Of a stretch of DNA of 64,000 nt, positions 16,275-27,422 are shown one piece after another; the first letter of the stretch is position 1, and each line of letters begins with the position of its first letter. This DNA is from Tenacibaculum lutimaris (GTDB lineage Bacteria; Bacteroidota; Bacteroidia; Flavobacteriales; Flavobacteriaceae), in contig NZ_RAQM01000010.1 of assembly GCF_003610735.1 (NCBI RefSeq), positions 62,001-126,000 on the forward strand, in the 5' to 3' direction. The position numbers and the translations under genes were made by a program. The notes below the pieces were generated by a model that saw only the letters and a list, made by a program, of their open reading frames with translations, did not search any database and was not told the origin of the DNA.

Positions 16275-19200
16275 TTATCTATTTATATAAATCCAACCTT
16301 TTTTAACTTTACTTCCGTTTCCAAGGTCTAAGATATAGAAGTATGTTCCTACAGGCAATTTATCATTAACATTTATATTAGCGCGTCCGTTTGAAATACC
16401 TTCGAATCTCTTGTCTTGATTATTATTCGAGTATCCTTCCATTTTAAATACAGTATTACCCCATCTGTTGAAAATTTCAATAGTGTTTCTTGGGAAATTT
16501 TCAATACAATCGATATGTAAATAATTGTTTGCAGGGTCACCGTTTGGACTCATCAAGTTATTCACTTTTACACAAGTATCATCGCTGTTTGCATCTCCAA
16601 ATCCATCAAGGCCATCTACAGGGTTAGGTATCCCGTCTCCGTCAGAATCATCTCCGTCTACTACTCCGTTACCTCCATCAGTAGGATCTGTAGGATTAGA
16701 ATTGTAATCTGGATTATTAGCATCACCAAAACCGTCTAAATCATCAACACTGTCTGCGATACCATCACCATCTGAATCATCAAAAGGATTGTCTACTTGA
16801 CCATCTCCATCAGTATCTGAATTTCCACCTTCAACAACATCATTCACTCCATCATTATCACTATCTAAATCTCTATAATCAGGAATAGTATCTCCATCAG
16901 AATCTATAGTCCCTTCATCTCCTCCATTACCTTCTCCAAATTTAGTAATATCTCCATCTAAATCTGAACCTCCAGTATCTTCTGAATTTATAGCACCATC
17001 TCCGTTAGTATCAAATTCTTCATTCCCTCCTTCAATTACATCGTTAATACCATCATTATCACTATCTAAATCTCTGTAGTCAGGAATAGTGTCTCCGTCT
17101 GTATCTGGCTCTTCTTCTTCATCTACTGAAGCATCTGCTTGTCCATCTCCATTTGTATCTGAATATCCAGAGTCTTGAACATCGATATAACCATCTCCAT
17201 TCGTGTCTAAATCTCCATTCCCTCCTTCTATCACATCATTAATACCATCGTTATCACTGTCTAAGTCTAATGAATCAGGAATTCCATCTCTATCTGTATC
17301 TACTAAACCATCTCCTTCTTCTACATCAGGAATCCCATCATTATCATCATCTACATCTATAACATCTGGTATACCATCTCTATCTGTATCTTGCAAGAAA
17401 TACTTTTGTTCAGCGTTAGCTGAGCCTCTGTTTTCTTCTCCATCGGTAGAACTTACATTCGCTTCAACAGTCGTATCTATATCTAAGACTAATTCTACCC
17501 CAGGAACACTTATACTAAAGTTTCCACTAGAATCTACTAAACCAGTATAATTAATGCCATTTACTGTTAAAGTAACAATATCTTCTTCTTTAAAATCTCC
17601 TGTTACAGTTCCCGTTACTGTAATATTGCTTCCTGCTTCTACACTGTTAATAATATTATCATCCGTAATATCATCTATAGTTATCGTTAAAACCGGGGCA
17701 GTGGTATATTCAACTATTACCTTTCTTGTTACCTCTCTCGCTACATTACCTGCTGTATCGGTTGCATTATAGGTTACCGTATAAATGCCTGGTGTAGTAG
17801 CATCAACCATGTTTCCTCCAATAGTTACTATTAATCCGCCCTCACAATCGGTAACCATAGCTCCTTCTTCTGTATAAGTACTACCAACTTCTAACACCTG
17901 TGGGTTTGAACCCACTAAAGTAATCACTGGAATCATAGTATCTTCAACCGTTACTATTCTGCTTACTTCAGTCGCAGCATTTCCTGTACTGTCCGTTACA
18001 TTATAAGTTACGATATAAACTCCTGGTGTAGTCGTATCAATAGTATCACCGCCGATAGTTACTGTTAATCCACTCTCACAATCGGTTACTGTAGCTCCTT
18101 CTTCTCTATAACTACCACAAGATTCTATTGTTTGACTTGCTAAGCCTACTAAATTGATTACTGGTGCGGTTACATCCTTGATTACTACTTTCTGTATCTG
18201 TGTACTCGTGTTTCCGTTACCATCATTATACGTCCACGTTACTTCTGTAGTTCCTTGAGTCGTGATTGGGAAACTTGTTGTCGTTGTTCCTGTTATCCCC
18301 CCTACACAGTTATCCGTCGCTGTTGGAGCAGTTAAACTCGTTACTTCACACTCTGCCGTTATATCTGATAACGTCGCTGTATCTGCTACTGGTGCGGTTA
18401 CATCCTTGATTACTACTTTCTGTATCTGTGTACTCGTGTTTCCGTTACCATCATTATACGTCCACGTTACTTCTGTAGTTCCTTGAGTCGTGATTGGGAA
18501 ACTTGTTGTCGTTGTTCCTGTTATCCCCCCTACACAGTTATCCGTCGCTGTTGGAGCAGTTAAACTCGTTACTTCACACTCTGCCGTTATATCTGATAAC
18601 GTCGCTGTATCTGCTACTGGTGCGGTTTTATCGTTTACCGTTATAGTCTGGGTTACATTTATACTATTTCCTACCCCATCTGTTACACTATACGTTCTGG
18701 TGATTACCTCTGGATTTGAGTTCCCATCACTGACATCACTTACAAAAGCTACCGTAGGTACACCACAGTTATCTGCCTCATCGCTTACAACTGTTACATC
18801 TGGTAACGGTACACTACATTCTGTTGTAATAGCTACTGGATTGCTCGCTGTTGGTACAATCGTATCGTCTATTACTAAACTAACTGACTGTGATACTTGT
18901 TCGCAAGAGTTATTAGGGTGTGTAAATAACACTCTATATATCCCTGATTCAGAAACTTGTGCATTAACTATCTCTATTATTACATTTTCTGAAACACTAT
19001 CTGTTAAACTTCCAGGAGCTTCTACATTAGTCCAAATACCTGAGATATCTTTTTGCAACTGATACATCCATTTTGTTGAGACTACTGCATTATCATTACC
19101 AGTAGCTGTAAATGTAAAACTTGCTGTTCCATTTGGGCAAATAGGAGTAGTAACAACTAAATCTGTACCTATTGTAAGTATTGCTGATGTAATAACTGCA

Positions 19201-21914
19201 TCATTACTTCCTTGAGCTTGATTATCATTAGATCCATCTGCTGCTCCAGAAGTATTAACAAGATTAGGTACTCCATCATCATCAACTCCACCATTAGCAG
19301 CAATGTTGATACTACCATCAGGGTTAAGATGAGAAGTAAGAACATTTTCATCTCCTTCTATAGCATCAGGGCATCCATCATTGTCGCTATCTAAGTCTAA
19401 ATAATCTGGTATACCATCATTATCTGAATCACAAGAAATCAAGGATATAAAAATTTCGTCCAACAACAATGTATTATATGCATCACTATTGTTGTTGTTG
19501 TATATCTCAAATGTTACAGTAGCTGTTGTTGAAGTAAATAAAAACTCAAATTGTTGCCATGATAACGACAAAGCTCCTGTGTTTATCATTTTCAAAACAT
19601 TGCCTGAAGCATCTTTAATTTGCATTCTAACATCAGGATAAGCACTAGCAGGCTGCCCATTTTCCTCTTTTGCAGCAGCTGCAAATAAGCTATAAGAATA
19701 TTCTTCATTAGGTAAAACTGTGATAGTTTCTTGATAAATTAATACTGGAGAAGCTCCATTAGGGTTATCTAATGCTAAATATTTACCTTCTGAATCTCCC
19801 GTTGCATCTGCTCCTGAATTTGACTGAAACCATGTCCTATTGCCTGCATCTGTATTTGTTCCAACCATAATATTATCAACACTATTAGAAGGTACATTAG
19901 GATGGTTTGATGATTGACTACCTGAGCCTGTGCCAAAACTTTCAGAAAAAACAAAACATGGTCTTTCATCTACATCTAAGATACCATCATTATCATCATC
20001 CAAATCTACATTATCTACATAACCATCTCCATCAGAATCTACTGCAGTTCCTATTATAGTAATTATTAAATTAGCTTCATCTGTAGCTGAACCATCAGAC
20101 AAAGTGTATTGAAAAGTATCTGTTAGTGTATCTCCCTCTAACAAACCTAAAACAACAGGATTTGAATAATCTAAAGTATAAATATAACTTCCATCTGATT
20201 GCACTAAAACACTACCATAATCACCTGGGTAAGAAACTCCTACATTAGAAAAACTACCATCAACTTCTATTATCTCTATAGTAGCTGAATTATTTTGCCA
20301 ATAGATATCAGATACACCTGCTATTTGAAAACTAGGATTAGATGTTGTTACGCTTGGACCATAATTATAACTAATCTTTAATTGATCTATTGGTTGATTA
20401 AAAAAAACGTTTAAATTACCTGTAGCATCTTCTGGAATTGCAATTCCTGTACCGTAAAATATATTAGTTCCAATATTTGTTACTCCACCTGTAGTTACAA
20501 AATTAAAATTTACTGGGGTCCCATTTAAACTACCTTCAATAGTTACTTGATCTTGCCAAGATATACCTTGTGAATAATCTAAATCTGTTATTAAAAAACC
20601 TAAATTAAATACTGCTTGATCAAAATCTATTATTACCTCATGATCTTTTAAATTTGCTGAGTTTCCATTTGCTGTTAACCTTAAAAAACCTGAATGCCCT
20701 CCATTTTCACCATAATCAACTTCGTGATTAGTAGACGAACCCAATCCGTCTGGGTCGTTCAAAGAAACAGAAACACCTACTCCATCAATTGTTAAACTTG
20801 TTCCTCCTACATTTTCATTGTCTGCATATCTATCTTCCCACACTAAAACAGACAACCCTCTATCAATAGAATCCTGACCTCCTCCTGTATCATCAGTAAT
20901 TAAATTACCTGATGTAGTGTTTTCAGAAATAGTGGTTATAGAATCATGATTATCAATAGCGATAGGTAAATCATCCACACCATTTATGGTAATAGTTAAT
21001 ATACCATAGTCTGTATCATTATCTATATCTGTTATTGAATAAGAGACAATATCATCTATTGAAGCCCCTGATTTCAACCCTAAAACAGCAGGATTAGTTT
21101 CGTCTACATTATAAACATAACTACCATCAGATTGAATAATTATAGATCCATACAATGTATTATATGTATTACCTACCATAGAAGGATATACATCTACTTC
21201 TGAAACAGTTATATCTGCTCCTTCATCAGCAGTACCATCTTTTAATACATTACCAGATATTGTACCTCCATTATTCGCTGAAATACTATTAACATCATCA
21301 TACGCTATTATTGCTATCGCTCGAGGAGTAACTGTAAACGTTACATTATCAATCTCTATATAATCTTGAGGATCACTCTTCCAATGTGTCTTCCAACTAT
21401 TCCCTCTTCTAAACCTAATCTCTGTATTCGCTGTGATTTCAGAAGGTAACAAAATATATGGAATAAGAGAACCATTTCCATCATCACCCTTAATTTCTCC
21501 TACCTGCTTCCAACTACCTCCATTGGCTCTTATTTCTACAACTAAAGACTCGTTTTTTTCTAGTTCATTATTTGTATAATCAAAAGTAAACGTAACTTCA
21601 GAAGTACTTGGGTAAGCCGATAAATCGACATTTCTTCTTATGCTTTGATTACTACTTAGTCCTCTAAAATTAAGCCTATTACTAGACACGTAAATATTTC
21701 CAGAATTTTCAGGTTCATCCCAAAACCAATCGTAAGGGTCATTAGCTTCTACCCAAGAAGAAGAAAAATTTTGCGATCCATTATTATTTGAATAACTAAC
21801 TGTATTAAACCTATCAATATAGGTTTCTTGTGCTAAAGAACTTAAACACAAAAAAAAGGTTACTAAAAATAAAACCCTTTTAGATTTGAGAGGTAAGGTG
21901 TAATTTTCTTTCAT
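16275..21914 (-). CDS. giant T9SS-secreted adhesin (VCBS/HYR/thrombospondin-3 repeats, type B sorting domain)
   Basis: 1879 residues. Signal peptide ([16 protein letters not shown]); an N-terminal jelly-roll-like region; VCBS-type repeats (about 215-310 and 545-625); a short calcium-binding stretch [19 protein letters not shown]; a long Ig/HYR region (about 945-1430) with repeated [18 protein letters not shown]; a run of thrombospondin type 3 repeats ([26 protein letters not shown]; about 1490-1790), expected to bind calcium; and a C-terminal gliding-motility-type (type B) sorting domain (about 1800-1879: [17 protein letters not shown]...[20 protein letters not shown]). Followed by PorP/SprF and OmpA genes that probably handle it. 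A SprB-like surface adhesin by architecture; ligand unknown. Contains an identical DNA repeat (see repeat entry). Confidence 0.92.
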   Translation of the reverse strand: MKENYTLPLKSKRVLFLVTFFLCLSSLAQETYIDRFNTVSYSNNNGSQNFSSSWVEANDPYDWFWDEPENSGNIYVSSNRLNFRGLSSNQSIRRNVDLSAYPSTSEVTFTFDYTNNELEKNESLVVEIRANGGSWKQVGEIKGDDGNGSLIPYILLPSEITANTEIRFRRGNSWKTHWKSDPQDYIEIDNVTFTVTPRAIAIIAYDDVNSISANNGGTISGNVLKDGTADEGADITVSEVDVYPSMVGNTYNTLYGSIIIQSDGSYVYNVDETNPAVLGLKSGASIDDIVSYSITDIDNDTDYGILTITINGVDDLPIAIDNHDSITTISENTTSGNLITDDTGGGQDSIDRGLSVLVWEDRYADNENVGGTSLTIDGVGVSVSLNDPDGLGSSTNHEVDYGENGGHSGFLRLTANGNSANLKDHEVIIDFDQAVFNLGFLITDLDYSQGISWQDQVTIEGSLNGTPVNFNFVTTGGVTNIGTNIFYGTGIAIPEDATGNLNVFFNQPIDQLKISYNYGPSVTTSNPSFQIAGVSDIYWQNNSATIEIIEVDGSFSNVGVSYPGDYGSVLVQSDGSYIYTLDYSNPVVLGLLEGDTLTDTFQYTLSDGSATDEANLIITIIGTAVDSDGDGYVDNVDLDDDNDGILDVDERPCFVFSESFGTGSGSQSSNHPNVPSNSVDNIMVGTNTDAGNRTWFQSNSGADATGDSEGKYLALDNPNGASPVLIYQETITVLPNEEYSYSLFAAAAKEENGQPASAYPDVRMQIKDASGNVLKMINTGALSLSWQQFEFLFTSTTATVTFEIYNNNNSDAYNTLLLDEIFISLISCDSDNDGIPDYLDLDSDNDGCPDAIEGDENVLTSHLNPDGSINIAANGGVDDDGVPNLVNTSGAADGSNDNQAQGSNDAVITSAILTIGTDLVVTTPICPNGTASFTFTATGNDNAVVSTKWMYQLQKDISGIWTNVEAPGSLTDSVSENVIIEIVNAQVSESGIYRVLFTHPNNSCEQVSQSVSLVIDDTIVPTASNPVAITTECSVPLPDVTVVSDEADNCGVPTVAFVSDVSDGNSNPEVITRTYSVTDGVGNSINVTQTITVNDKTAPVADTATLSDITAECEVTSLTAPTATDNCVGGITGTTTTSFPITTQGTTEVTWTYNDGNGNTSTQIQKVVIKDVTAPVADTATLSDITAECEVTSLTAPTATDNCVGGITGTTTTSFPITTQGTTEVTWTYNDGNGNTSTQIQKVVIKDVTAPVINLVGLASQTIESCGSYREEGATVTDCESGLTVTIGGDTIDTTTPGVYIVTYNVTDSTGNAATEVSRIVTVEDTMIPVITLVGSNPQVLEVGSTYTEEGAMVTDCEGGLIVTIGGNMVDATTPGIYTVTYNATDTAGNVAREVTRKVIVEYTTAPVLTITIDDITDDNIINSVEAGSNITVTGTVTGDFKEEDIVTLTVNGINYTGLVDSSGNFSISVPGVELVLDIDTTVEANVSSTDGEENRGSANAEQKYFLQDTDRDGIPDVIDVDDDNDGIPDVEEGDGLVDTDRDGIPDSLDLDSDNDGINDVIEGGNGDLDTNGDGYIDVQDSGYSDTNGDGQADASVDEEEEPDTDGDTIPDYRDLDSDNDGINDVIEGGNEEFDTNGDGAINSEDTGGSDLDGDITKFGEGNGGDEGTIDSDGDTIPDYRDLDSDNDGVNDVVEGGNSDTDGDGQVDNPFDDSDGDGIADSVDDLDGFGDANNPDYNSNPTDPTDGGNGVVDGDDSDGDGIPNPVDGLDGFGDANSDDTCVKVNNLMSPNGDPANNYLHIDCIENFPRNTIEIFNRWGNTVFKMEGYSNNNQDKRFEGISNGRANINVNDKLPVGTYFYILDLGNGSKVKKGWIYINR
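18161..18616. repeat. two identical 228-bp tandem repeats inside the adhesin gene
   Basis: Units 18161-18388 and 18389-18616 appear identical base for base and begin CTGGTGCGGTTACATCC; each codes for one 76-residue HYR-type module. By hand count each unit is about 44 percent G+C, clearly above the surrounding genome. 228 is divisible by three, so copy-number change keeps the frame. Partial matches to the unit ends lie at both borders. Confidence 0.9.
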
Positions 21915-21952
21915 TTCTCGTTTTTTATAACAAACAACTATATATTTTAAAA

Positions 21953-21971
21953 CCTAAGCTATTTGCTTAGG
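21953..21971 (-). promoter_or_regulatory. terminator-like hairpin in the adhesin 5' leader
   Basis: Minus-strand CCTAAGC-AAATA-GCTTAGG followed by TTTTAAAA, 38 nt before the adhesin start codon. With the larger hairpin upstream it gives two terminator-like structures between the candidate promoter and the gene. Confidence 0.45.
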
Positions 21972-22005
21972 CTATAATTTCAATACAATAAACATGGTGG
22001 GATAC

Positions 22006-22079
22006 AAAAAACCCCACACAAAAAAACTTAAGTTGCTCTATTACAACTTTTTTCTCGTGGGGGGCTTCTATTTTTCGAA
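22006..22079 (-). ncRNA. candidate short RNA or attenuator upstream of the adhesin gene
   Basis: On the minus strand a TACTTTTG -7 element (22091-22084) would start an RNA near 22079. It contains a long interrupted hairpin (22062-22012: CCCCAC with GTGGGG at the base, AAGTTG with CAACTT at the top) followed immediately by TTTTTT (22011-22006), i.e. a terminator about 70 nt from the start and about 90 nt before the adhesin ATG. It is either an attenuator in the adhesin leader or an independent small RNA. No clear -33 element. The remaining part of the 21915-22291 gap shows nothing coding. Confidence 0.45.
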
Positions 22080-22291
22080 TGCGCAAAAGTAAACTTTTTT
22101 TGCTATTTCTTATAGATTAGACGTAATTTTAACAATCCAAGTCACTTTATAAGAAAAAAAAATATTTAAAACCAAAAACATCAATAAAAATTATCGATAA
22201 ATTTCATCTAAAAAGAACCTATTTTAAGTTTTCCATAGTTCTCAAACACCTTACTCATCTACAAAAAACTTTAAAAAAATTAAAACCATAA

Positions 22292-23425
22292 TTATAGCTT
22301 TAACACTTTTTTTAATTGATTTACAACATAATCAATCTCAGTAATTGTATTTAACTTACTAAAGGAAAATCGTACTGAAGCTTTTTTAGCTTCTTCTTCT
22401 CTTAAAAAAGCATTTAACACATGAGATCCTTTATTACTACCACTTTGACAAGCACTTCCTCCAGACACTGCAATTCCAGATAAATCCAAATTAAACAGTA
22501 ACATTTTATCTTCTAAAGGAAATCTTACATTAATAATAGTATAACTTGTTTTATCAACTAGCTCTCCATTTATTTCAACATTCGGAACAAGTTCTGTTAT
22601 TTTTTTTACGAAATAATCTTTTAGTCCTTTAATATATATGGTGTCTTCTGCAAGATTTTTAAAAGCTATGCTTAACGCTTCTCCCATACCTATTATAGCA
22701 TGAACATTTTCAGTACTAGACCTCGCTCCTTTTTCTTGTTCTCCTCCAAAAAACATTGGCTGAATTGGTATTCCTTTTTTAATATAAGCAAACCCAACTC
22801 CTTTAGGACCATGAAATTTATGTGCACTCGCCGCTATAAAATCTATTGGAGTTTGTTGTAAATCTATCGGATAATGACCAATAGCCTGAACCGTGTCTGA
22901 ATGAAAATAAGCATTGTATTTTTTACACATACTTACTACCTCTTCAATTGGTAAAATATTACCAACTTCATTGTTCACATACATTAAACTCACTAAGGTT
23001 TTTTCGTTTGACTTTTCTAAAGCTTCCCCCAAACTACTAAATACAACAGCCCCGTTTTCATTTACCCTAACATAATCTACATTTATTTTATGTTTTTTTT
23101 CTAAAAACTGAACTGTATTTAAAACAGCATGGTGCTCTACCTTAGATGTTATAATTCGTTTTACCCCTAAATGTAAAACCGCATTTTGCAAAATTAAATT
23201 GTCTGCTTCTGTTCCTCCAGCAGTAAAAATAATTTCACTTGCAGAAACATTTAAATGCTTCGCTATATTTTTTCGAACCGTTTCAATAGCTGCTTTTGCT
23301 TTTCTTCCATACTGATGAGTTGAAGATGGGTTTCCAAAATTAACAAGCATTGATTCTTGCATTACCTTAACTACCTCTGGCAACATAGGTGTTGTGGCTG
23401 CATTATCTAAGTATACTGAATTCAT
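22292..23425 (-). CDS. cysteine desulfurase (NifS/IscS family)
   Basis: PLP enzyme that takes sulfur from cysteine to a persulfide for Fe-S or thiolation pathways. 377 residues: YLDNAATTPM start, HHAVLNT (about 102-108), VNNEVGNILP, SAHKFHGPKG with the PLP lysine (about 202), RSSTENVHAI, and the active-site Cys loop SGSACQSGSNKGSHVL (about 326-341). The loop is of the NifS/IscS group I type rather than SufS. It is followed downstream on its strand by nothing close; upstream neighbour is the Smr protein 30 nt away, possibly cotranscribed. Confidence 0.93.
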   Translation of the reverse strand: MNSVYLDNAATTPMLPEVVKVMQESMLVNFGNPSSTHQYGRKAKAAIETVRKNIAKHLNVSASEIIFTAGGTEADNLILQNAVLHLGVKRIITSKVEHHAVLNTVQFLEKKHKINVDYVRVNENGAVVFSSLGEALEKSNEKTLVSLMYVNNEVGNILPIEEVVSMCKKYNAYFHSDTVQAIGHYPIDLQQTPIDFIAASAHKFHGPKGVGFAYIKKGIPIQPMFFGGEQEKGARSSTENVHAIIGMGEALSIAFKNLAEDTIYIKGLKDYFVKKITELVPNVEINGELVDKTSYTIINVRFPLEDKMLLFNLDLSGIAVSGGSACQSGSNKGSHVLNAFLREEEAKKASVRFSFSKLNTITEIDYVVNQLKKVLKL

Positions 23426-23455
23426 AACACAAAAGTAAAGTTTTAGATAGTACGA

Positions 23456-24001
23456 TTAGTAATTTTGATAAACATATACTTCAGTTGCACCTTGACCATA
23501 TTTTTGATAAGAAGCATCGTAATATTTTACCGGATAATTATTTAATAAATAAAGTAATTCTGTTTTTAACACTCCATCACCTACTCCATGGATCAATACT
23601 AATTTTGATATTTTTTTTGATATACAGTACTCTAATTTTTGTTTTGCTGTATCCAATTGCAGAGATAAAATATCAAAATTATCCATCCCTCTTGTTGATT
23701 TCACTAATTTTTCAGCATGTAAATCAACTTCCATTACAACCTCATTTCTATCTTTTACAAAAGACGATTTTTTTGCTTTTTTTGACGGCTGAATTTTAGC
23801 TTTCAGCATCGGATTATTGATATCTGAAAATTTACTTAACTCATTCTGATCTACTTCAATCTTTACCAATTCTTTTTTAAAAAAACGGTACTCCATCCCC
23901 TCAGAATCTTTAACAAAAACTTCTTCTTTATTAATTTTTGTTACGAATCCTCTAATATCAGCGTCAATCACCGCTACTTTATTGCCGATTTCTAAACACA
24001 T
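23456..24001 (-). CDS. Smr/MutS2-type domain protein
   Basis: 181 residues, cytoplasmic. An N-terminal small beta domain (IGNKVAVIDADIRGFVTKIN, about 5-60) of the kind seen in DUF2027 proteins precedes a C-terminal Smr domain (about 95-180) with the conserved DLHAEKL and LVLIHGVGDGVLKTEL (HGxGxG) motifs and ends GQGATEVYVY. Smr domains nick or bind nucleic acid and occur at the C-terminus of MutS2; here it stands alone. Transcribed just upstream of the cysteine desulfurase on the same strand. The precise role is unknown. Confidence 0.85.
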   Translation of the reverse strand: MCLEIGNKVAVIDADIRGFVTKINKEEVFVKDSEGMEYRFFKKELVKIEVDQNELSKFSDINNPMLKAKIQPSKKAKKSSFVKDRNEVVMEVDLHAEKLVKSTRGMDNFDILSLQLDTAKQKLEYCISKKISKLVLIHGVGDGVLKTELLYLLNNYPVKYYDASYQKYGQGATEVYVYQNY

Positions 24002-24084
24002 TCTTAACCTTTATTTAATTAGCTAAAAGGGTATTAGCTCGTATTTTTGCAAATAATTACACACTGCAAAAGAACTGCAAATAA

Positions 24085-24732
24085 ATGATAAACACTAAAA
24101 ATATCAACACAAAAGTTTTCTTTGAAGAAGCACGAAAAGAAATGATAATTACTGACGATAGAAAAAATTTATTACTTTCTATCTCTGACGCTATCTTCGA
24201 TGAATATCTTGAAAGAGATAAAATAAATTTAAACTTTATTTGCACTCACAACTCACGAAGAAGTCAATTAGCTCAAGTGTGGAGTTTCTTTGCTGTCGAG
24301 TATTTTAATTTAAGAAACATTTTTACTTATTCGGGAGGTACTGAAACCACATCTTTTCATAGAAACACTGTAAAATGTTTACAAAAAACTGGGTTTATTT
24401 TTAATGTTGTTGATTTTTCTCACCAAAACCCTAGATATTTAATTTCTTTTGAAGACACTAAAAAATCTATTTTAGGCTTTTCTAAAGTTTTTGATCATCC
24501 TCAAAACAGCTATCCTTTTGTTGCCATAACAACATGTGACAGTGCCGATAAAGACTGCCCTTTTATTCCTGATGCGATAGAGCGTTTTCACTTACCTTAT
24601 TCAGACCCTAAAACTTCAGACAATACCGATTTAACCGAAGAAACTTACCTACAAACGAGTAAGCAAATTGCAGGAGAATTGTATTTTATTTTTGAAGAAT
24701 TTAAAAATCGACTACCTGAATCATACCTCTAG
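24085..24732 (+). CDS. ArsC/low-molecular-weight protein-tyrosine-phosphatase-like protein
   Basis: 215 residues, no signal peptide. FICTHNSRRSQLAQVW (about 51-66) is the phosphate-binding loop C-x5-R-S of the LMW-phosphatase fold, with Cys53 as nucleophile; the Asn-Ser spacing is that of arsenate reductase-type proteins. YSGGTETTSFHRNTVKCLQKTGF follows as in that family, and the acidic general-acid region is probably within LPYSDPKTSDNTD. It could reduce arsenate or dephosphorylate protein tyrosine; no arsenic genes adjoin it. A TATTTTTG element lies at 24042-24049. Its end overlaps the convergent PPK2 gene by 12 nt. Confidence 0.8.
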   Translation: MINTKNINTKVFFEEARKEMIITDDRKNLLLSISDAIFDEYLERDKINLNFICTHNSRRSQLAQVWSFFAVEYFNLRNIFTYSGGTETTSFHRNTVKCLQKTGFIFNVVDFSHQNPRYLISFEDTKKSILGFSKVFDHPQNSYPFVAITTCDSADKDCPFIPDAIERFHLPYSDPKTSDNTDLTEETYLQTSKQIAGELYFIFEEFKNRLPESYL

Positions 24733-25500
24733 ATTTTTATCATAAGGAATACTTTTTAAAATGTGATTAATCACATTAATACGGGCTGCTGTTTTTCTGT
24801 TTGCACGAATAACTTTCCAAGGAGAAATCTCGGTATTTGTTTTAGAAAACATTGCTTTTTTATACTCTGTATAATCATCCCATAACTCTTGTGCTCTTTC
24901 ATCAACAGGAGTCATTTTCCATTGTTTAAGCGGATCGTTCTTAATATCATTAAATCGCTTAGCTTGCTCTTTTTTAGTTATTGACATATAAATTTTGACC
25001 AAGCGAATACCTGATTCTAAAATCATTCTTTCAAAATCATTGACTTGATTCATAAATACCTGATACTCTTCTTGAGTACAAAATCCATTCACAGGCTCTA
25101 CTACTGCTCTATTGTACCAACTACGATCGAAAAAGAGTATTTCTCCTGCCTTTGGAAACTGCTCTACATAACGTTGAAAATACCATTGTGTTTTCTGATC
25201 TTCATTTGGTTTAGGCAATGCTACAATTCGCATATGACGCGGATTGATTCGCTCAGTAATTCTACGAATCGCCCCTCCTTTTCCTGCTGCATCACGCCCC
25301 TCAAAAATTACTATAATTCGTTCGTTTTCTCTAATCGCCCAAGCTTGTAAACGAATCAACTCTACTTGTAATTTTTTCAACTTTCGCTCATAATCTACAT
25401 AACGAATTGACTTCTCTATATTAAAAGGCTTTGATAATAAAGCTTTTAACCCTCTTGTACTATTTAATTTATTTACGTCTCTTTGAGTTAATTTTCTCAT
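24721..25500 (-). CDS. ppk2: polyphosphate kinase 2 family protein (second of tandem pair)
   Basis: 259 residues. PPK2 enzymes transfer phosphate between polyphosphate and nucleotides. Walker A FEGRDAAGKGGAIRR (about 68-82), the Asp in FFDRSWYNRAVVEPV (Walker B region, about 125-139), and the lid arginines around KKEQAKRFNDIKNDPLKQWK are all present. Closely similar to the protein encoded 2 nt upstream, from which it differs by a shorter N- and C-terminus. Which nucleotide each prefers cannot be told by eye. Confidence 0.92.
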   Translation of the reverse strand: MRKLTQRDVNKLNSTRGLKALLSKPFNIEKSIRYVDYERKLKKLQVELIRLQAWAIRENERIIVIFEGRDAAGKGGAIRRITERINPRHMRIVALPKPNEDQKTQWYFQRYVEQFPKAGEILFFDRSWYNRAVVEPVNGFCTQEEYQVFMNQVNDFERMILESGIRLVKIYMSITKKEQAKRFNDIKNDPLKQWKMTPVDERAQELWDDYTEYKKAMFSKTNTEISPWKVIRANRKTAARINVINHILKSIPYDKNLEV

Positions 25501-25502
25501 TC

Positions 25503-26360
25503 TTAATCTAACTGTTTTACTGAACGATAGTAACGCATTACTACATTTGGATCTGGTGTAAGAATAGTTTGCGCTTCATCCTTTCCATCATAATTAAACT
25601 GTGTTAATACATGGCGCATACACTCTACTCTTGCCTCTTTTTTGTTATTTGTCTTTACTACAATCCATGGACTATATGTTGTATGGGTTCTACTAAACAT
25701 TTCATCTTTGTAAAAAGTATAATCGTCCCATAATTCTTGTCCTCTTTTATCTACTGGACTAAACTTCCAACGTTTTAACGGATTATCATTTCTTGAATTA
25801 AATCGACGTAACTGCTCTTCTTTTGAAATAGATAACCAAAACTTAATTATCACTACTCCGTCTTCATATAACATGTGTTCAAACTCTGGAACTTGTACCA
25901 AAAAGTTCTTATACTGATCATCAGTACAAAACCCCATTACAGGCTCTACAACAGCTCTGTTATACCAACTCCTATCAAAAAAAACAATCTCCCCTGGGTT
26001 TGGTAATTCTTTTATATATCGTTGAAAATACCATTGTCCTTTTTCAACATCAGTTGGTTTATTTAAGGCTACTAAACGTGTAGAACGAGGGTTTAGGTGC
26101 TCCATAAATCTACGGATACTCCCTCCTTTTCCTGCCGCGTCTCTTCCTTCAAAAATTACAGCTACTCTTTTATTCTTTTTAGCAATCCATTGTTGAAGTT
26201 TCACCAACTCTATTTGAAGCTTTTTTAATTCTTCTTCATAGTCTAACTTCATTTGAACTTTTGCTATAGAAATTCCTTTCTTTCTAATTTTAGCCATTAG
26301 TTCTTCATTAGAAGAAACACTTTCAAAGTCTTCAATAGTTAATACAGATTCTTTACTCAT
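25503..26360 (-). CDS. ppk2: polyphosphate kinase 2 family protein (first of tandem pair)
   Basis: 285 residues. Walker A FEGRDAAGKGGSIRRFME (about 69-86), FFDRSWYNRAVVEPVMGF, and KEEQLRRFNSRNDNPLKRWK mark a single-domain PPK2. The N-terminal 50 residues and a 20-residue C-terminal tail (TILTPDPNVVMRYYRS) are extra relative to the partner gene. The pair, 2 nt apart, looks like a tandem duplication and forms one transcription unit. A more distant third PPK2 lies at 57823-58698. Confidence 0.92.
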   Translation of the reverse strand: MSKESVLTIEDFESVSSNEELMAKIRKKGISIAKVQMKLDYEEELKKLQIELVKLQQWIAKKNKRVAVIFEGRDAAGKGGSIRRFMEHLNPRSTRLVALNKPTDVEKGQWYFQRYIKELPNPGEIVFFDRSWYNRAVVEPVMGFCTDDQYKNFLVQVPEFEHMLYEDGVVIIKFWLSISKEEQLRRFNSRNDNPLKRWKFSPVDKRGQELWDDYTFYKDEMFSRTHTTYSPWIVVKTNNKKEARVECMRHVLTQFNYDGKDEAQTILTPDPNVVMRYYRSVKQLD

Positions 26361-26428
26361 AAAACCACTAATTATTCTTCTTAATAATTTAACCTAGGTT
26401 GTGCTAAAATAATACGATATTTACAGCT

Positions 26429-27373
26429 ATGAAAAAAAACATAACACTTTTATTCATCTTATTTTCACTCACTATCTTCTCGCAACGAAAATACGCTAAA
26501 GAGTTCAGCTTCCTAAATGACAACGACTTATACACTTCTACTTACTATGATAGATACTATACAAACGGTGTGTTTTTAACTTATCGTTATCTTAGTGAAA
26601 AACAATTTAAAAATATTGAAAAAAAAAGCTACGAAATTCAACTAGGACACCATATGTACACACCTCATAAAGCGATTGTAGAAACCGTGGAAGAACATGA
26701 TCGACCATTTGCTGGATATCTCTACGGAAGTTTTGGCATCAATTATTTCTTCAAAAAAGAATCAATCTTAAAAACATCTGTACAGATTGGTAGCATTGGA
26801 TCTTCTGCTTTTAGTGAAGAACTGCAAGATTTTATCCATGATATTTATGGATTTAAAAAAGCTAGCGGTTGGAAATATCAAATAAAAGATGCTTTTGCCT
26901 TCAATTTAAAAACTGAATATATTAGAAAACTTGCCAAAGACAACATTTTTGATCTTAACTGGAGAAATACAGCAAGAATTGGTACAGTTTATACCGATTT
27001 ATCAACTGGTTTATATAGCCGTATTGGTTTTAAACCTTTAGAAAGCATTATAAACTCTATTGCTTTTAACGGAAATTTAAACAACCAAAACACCCAGTTT
27101 AACAACAATTCGGAAGTTTTTTTATATATTAATCCCATGATTCGTTATGCAGCGTATGACGCAACCATAGAAGGAAGTTTTTTAACTGACGGAAGCCCCG
27201 TTACTTTTGACATTCAACCTTTTGTATTCACTACTGAGCTTGGAATACGTTTTACTAGTAACCGTTTTAATTTTGGTTATGCTATGAATTATCACACAAG
27301 AAAACTGAAAAGTGCTCGAGTTCCAAAAGGTAATATTTACGGAACCATTCAATTAAATTATCAGTTTAACTAA
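26429..27373 (+). CDS. LpxR-like outer-membrane lipid A deacylase (DUF2219 family)
   Basis: 314 residues with signal peptide MKKNITLLFILFSLTIFS. LpxR is an outer-membrane barrel that removes the 3'-acyloxyacyl chain of lipid A. The conserved start FSFLNDNDLYTSTYYDRYYTNGVFLTY (Asn-Asp active-site region) and DRPFAGYLYGS are present, and the chain ends as a barrel (GNIYGTIQLNYQFN). The length fits the family. Whether it acts on this organism's lipid A is inference. Confidence 0.85.
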   Translation: MKKNITLLFILFSLTIFSQRKYAKEFSFLNDNDLYTSTYYDRYYTNGVFLTYRYLSEKQFKNIEKKSYEIQLGHHMYTPHKAIVETVEEHDRPFAGYLYGSFGINYFFKKESILKTSVQIGSIGSSAFSEELQDFIHDIYGFKKASGWKYQIKDAFAFNLKTEYIRKLAKDNIFDLNWRNTARIGTVYTDLSTGLYSRIGFKPLESIINSIAFNGNLNNQNTQFNNNSEVFLYINPMIRYAAYDATIEGSFLTDGSPVTFDIQPFVFTTELGIRFTSNRFNFGYAMNYHTRKLKSARVPKGNIYGTIQLNYQFN

Positions 27374-27422
27374 GGTTAAAATCTGGTTAAAAAAAATAAT
27401 TTTTATAATCATCAAATTAAAA

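Noticed and set aside
16600..17400. Regular short repeats that look array-like
   Set aside because: They code for [13 protein letters not shown] calcium-binding repeats in frame; units are diverged and not separated by unique spacers, so not a CRISPR array.
18490..19062. Open frame of 190 codons on the plus strand, and similar frames at 17203-17550 and 18262-18486
   Set aside because: They are antisense to the repeated HYR and thrombospondin modules of the adhesin; their openness follows from the biased codons there, and the proteins look like Val/Thr/Ser-rich translations of the complementary strand.
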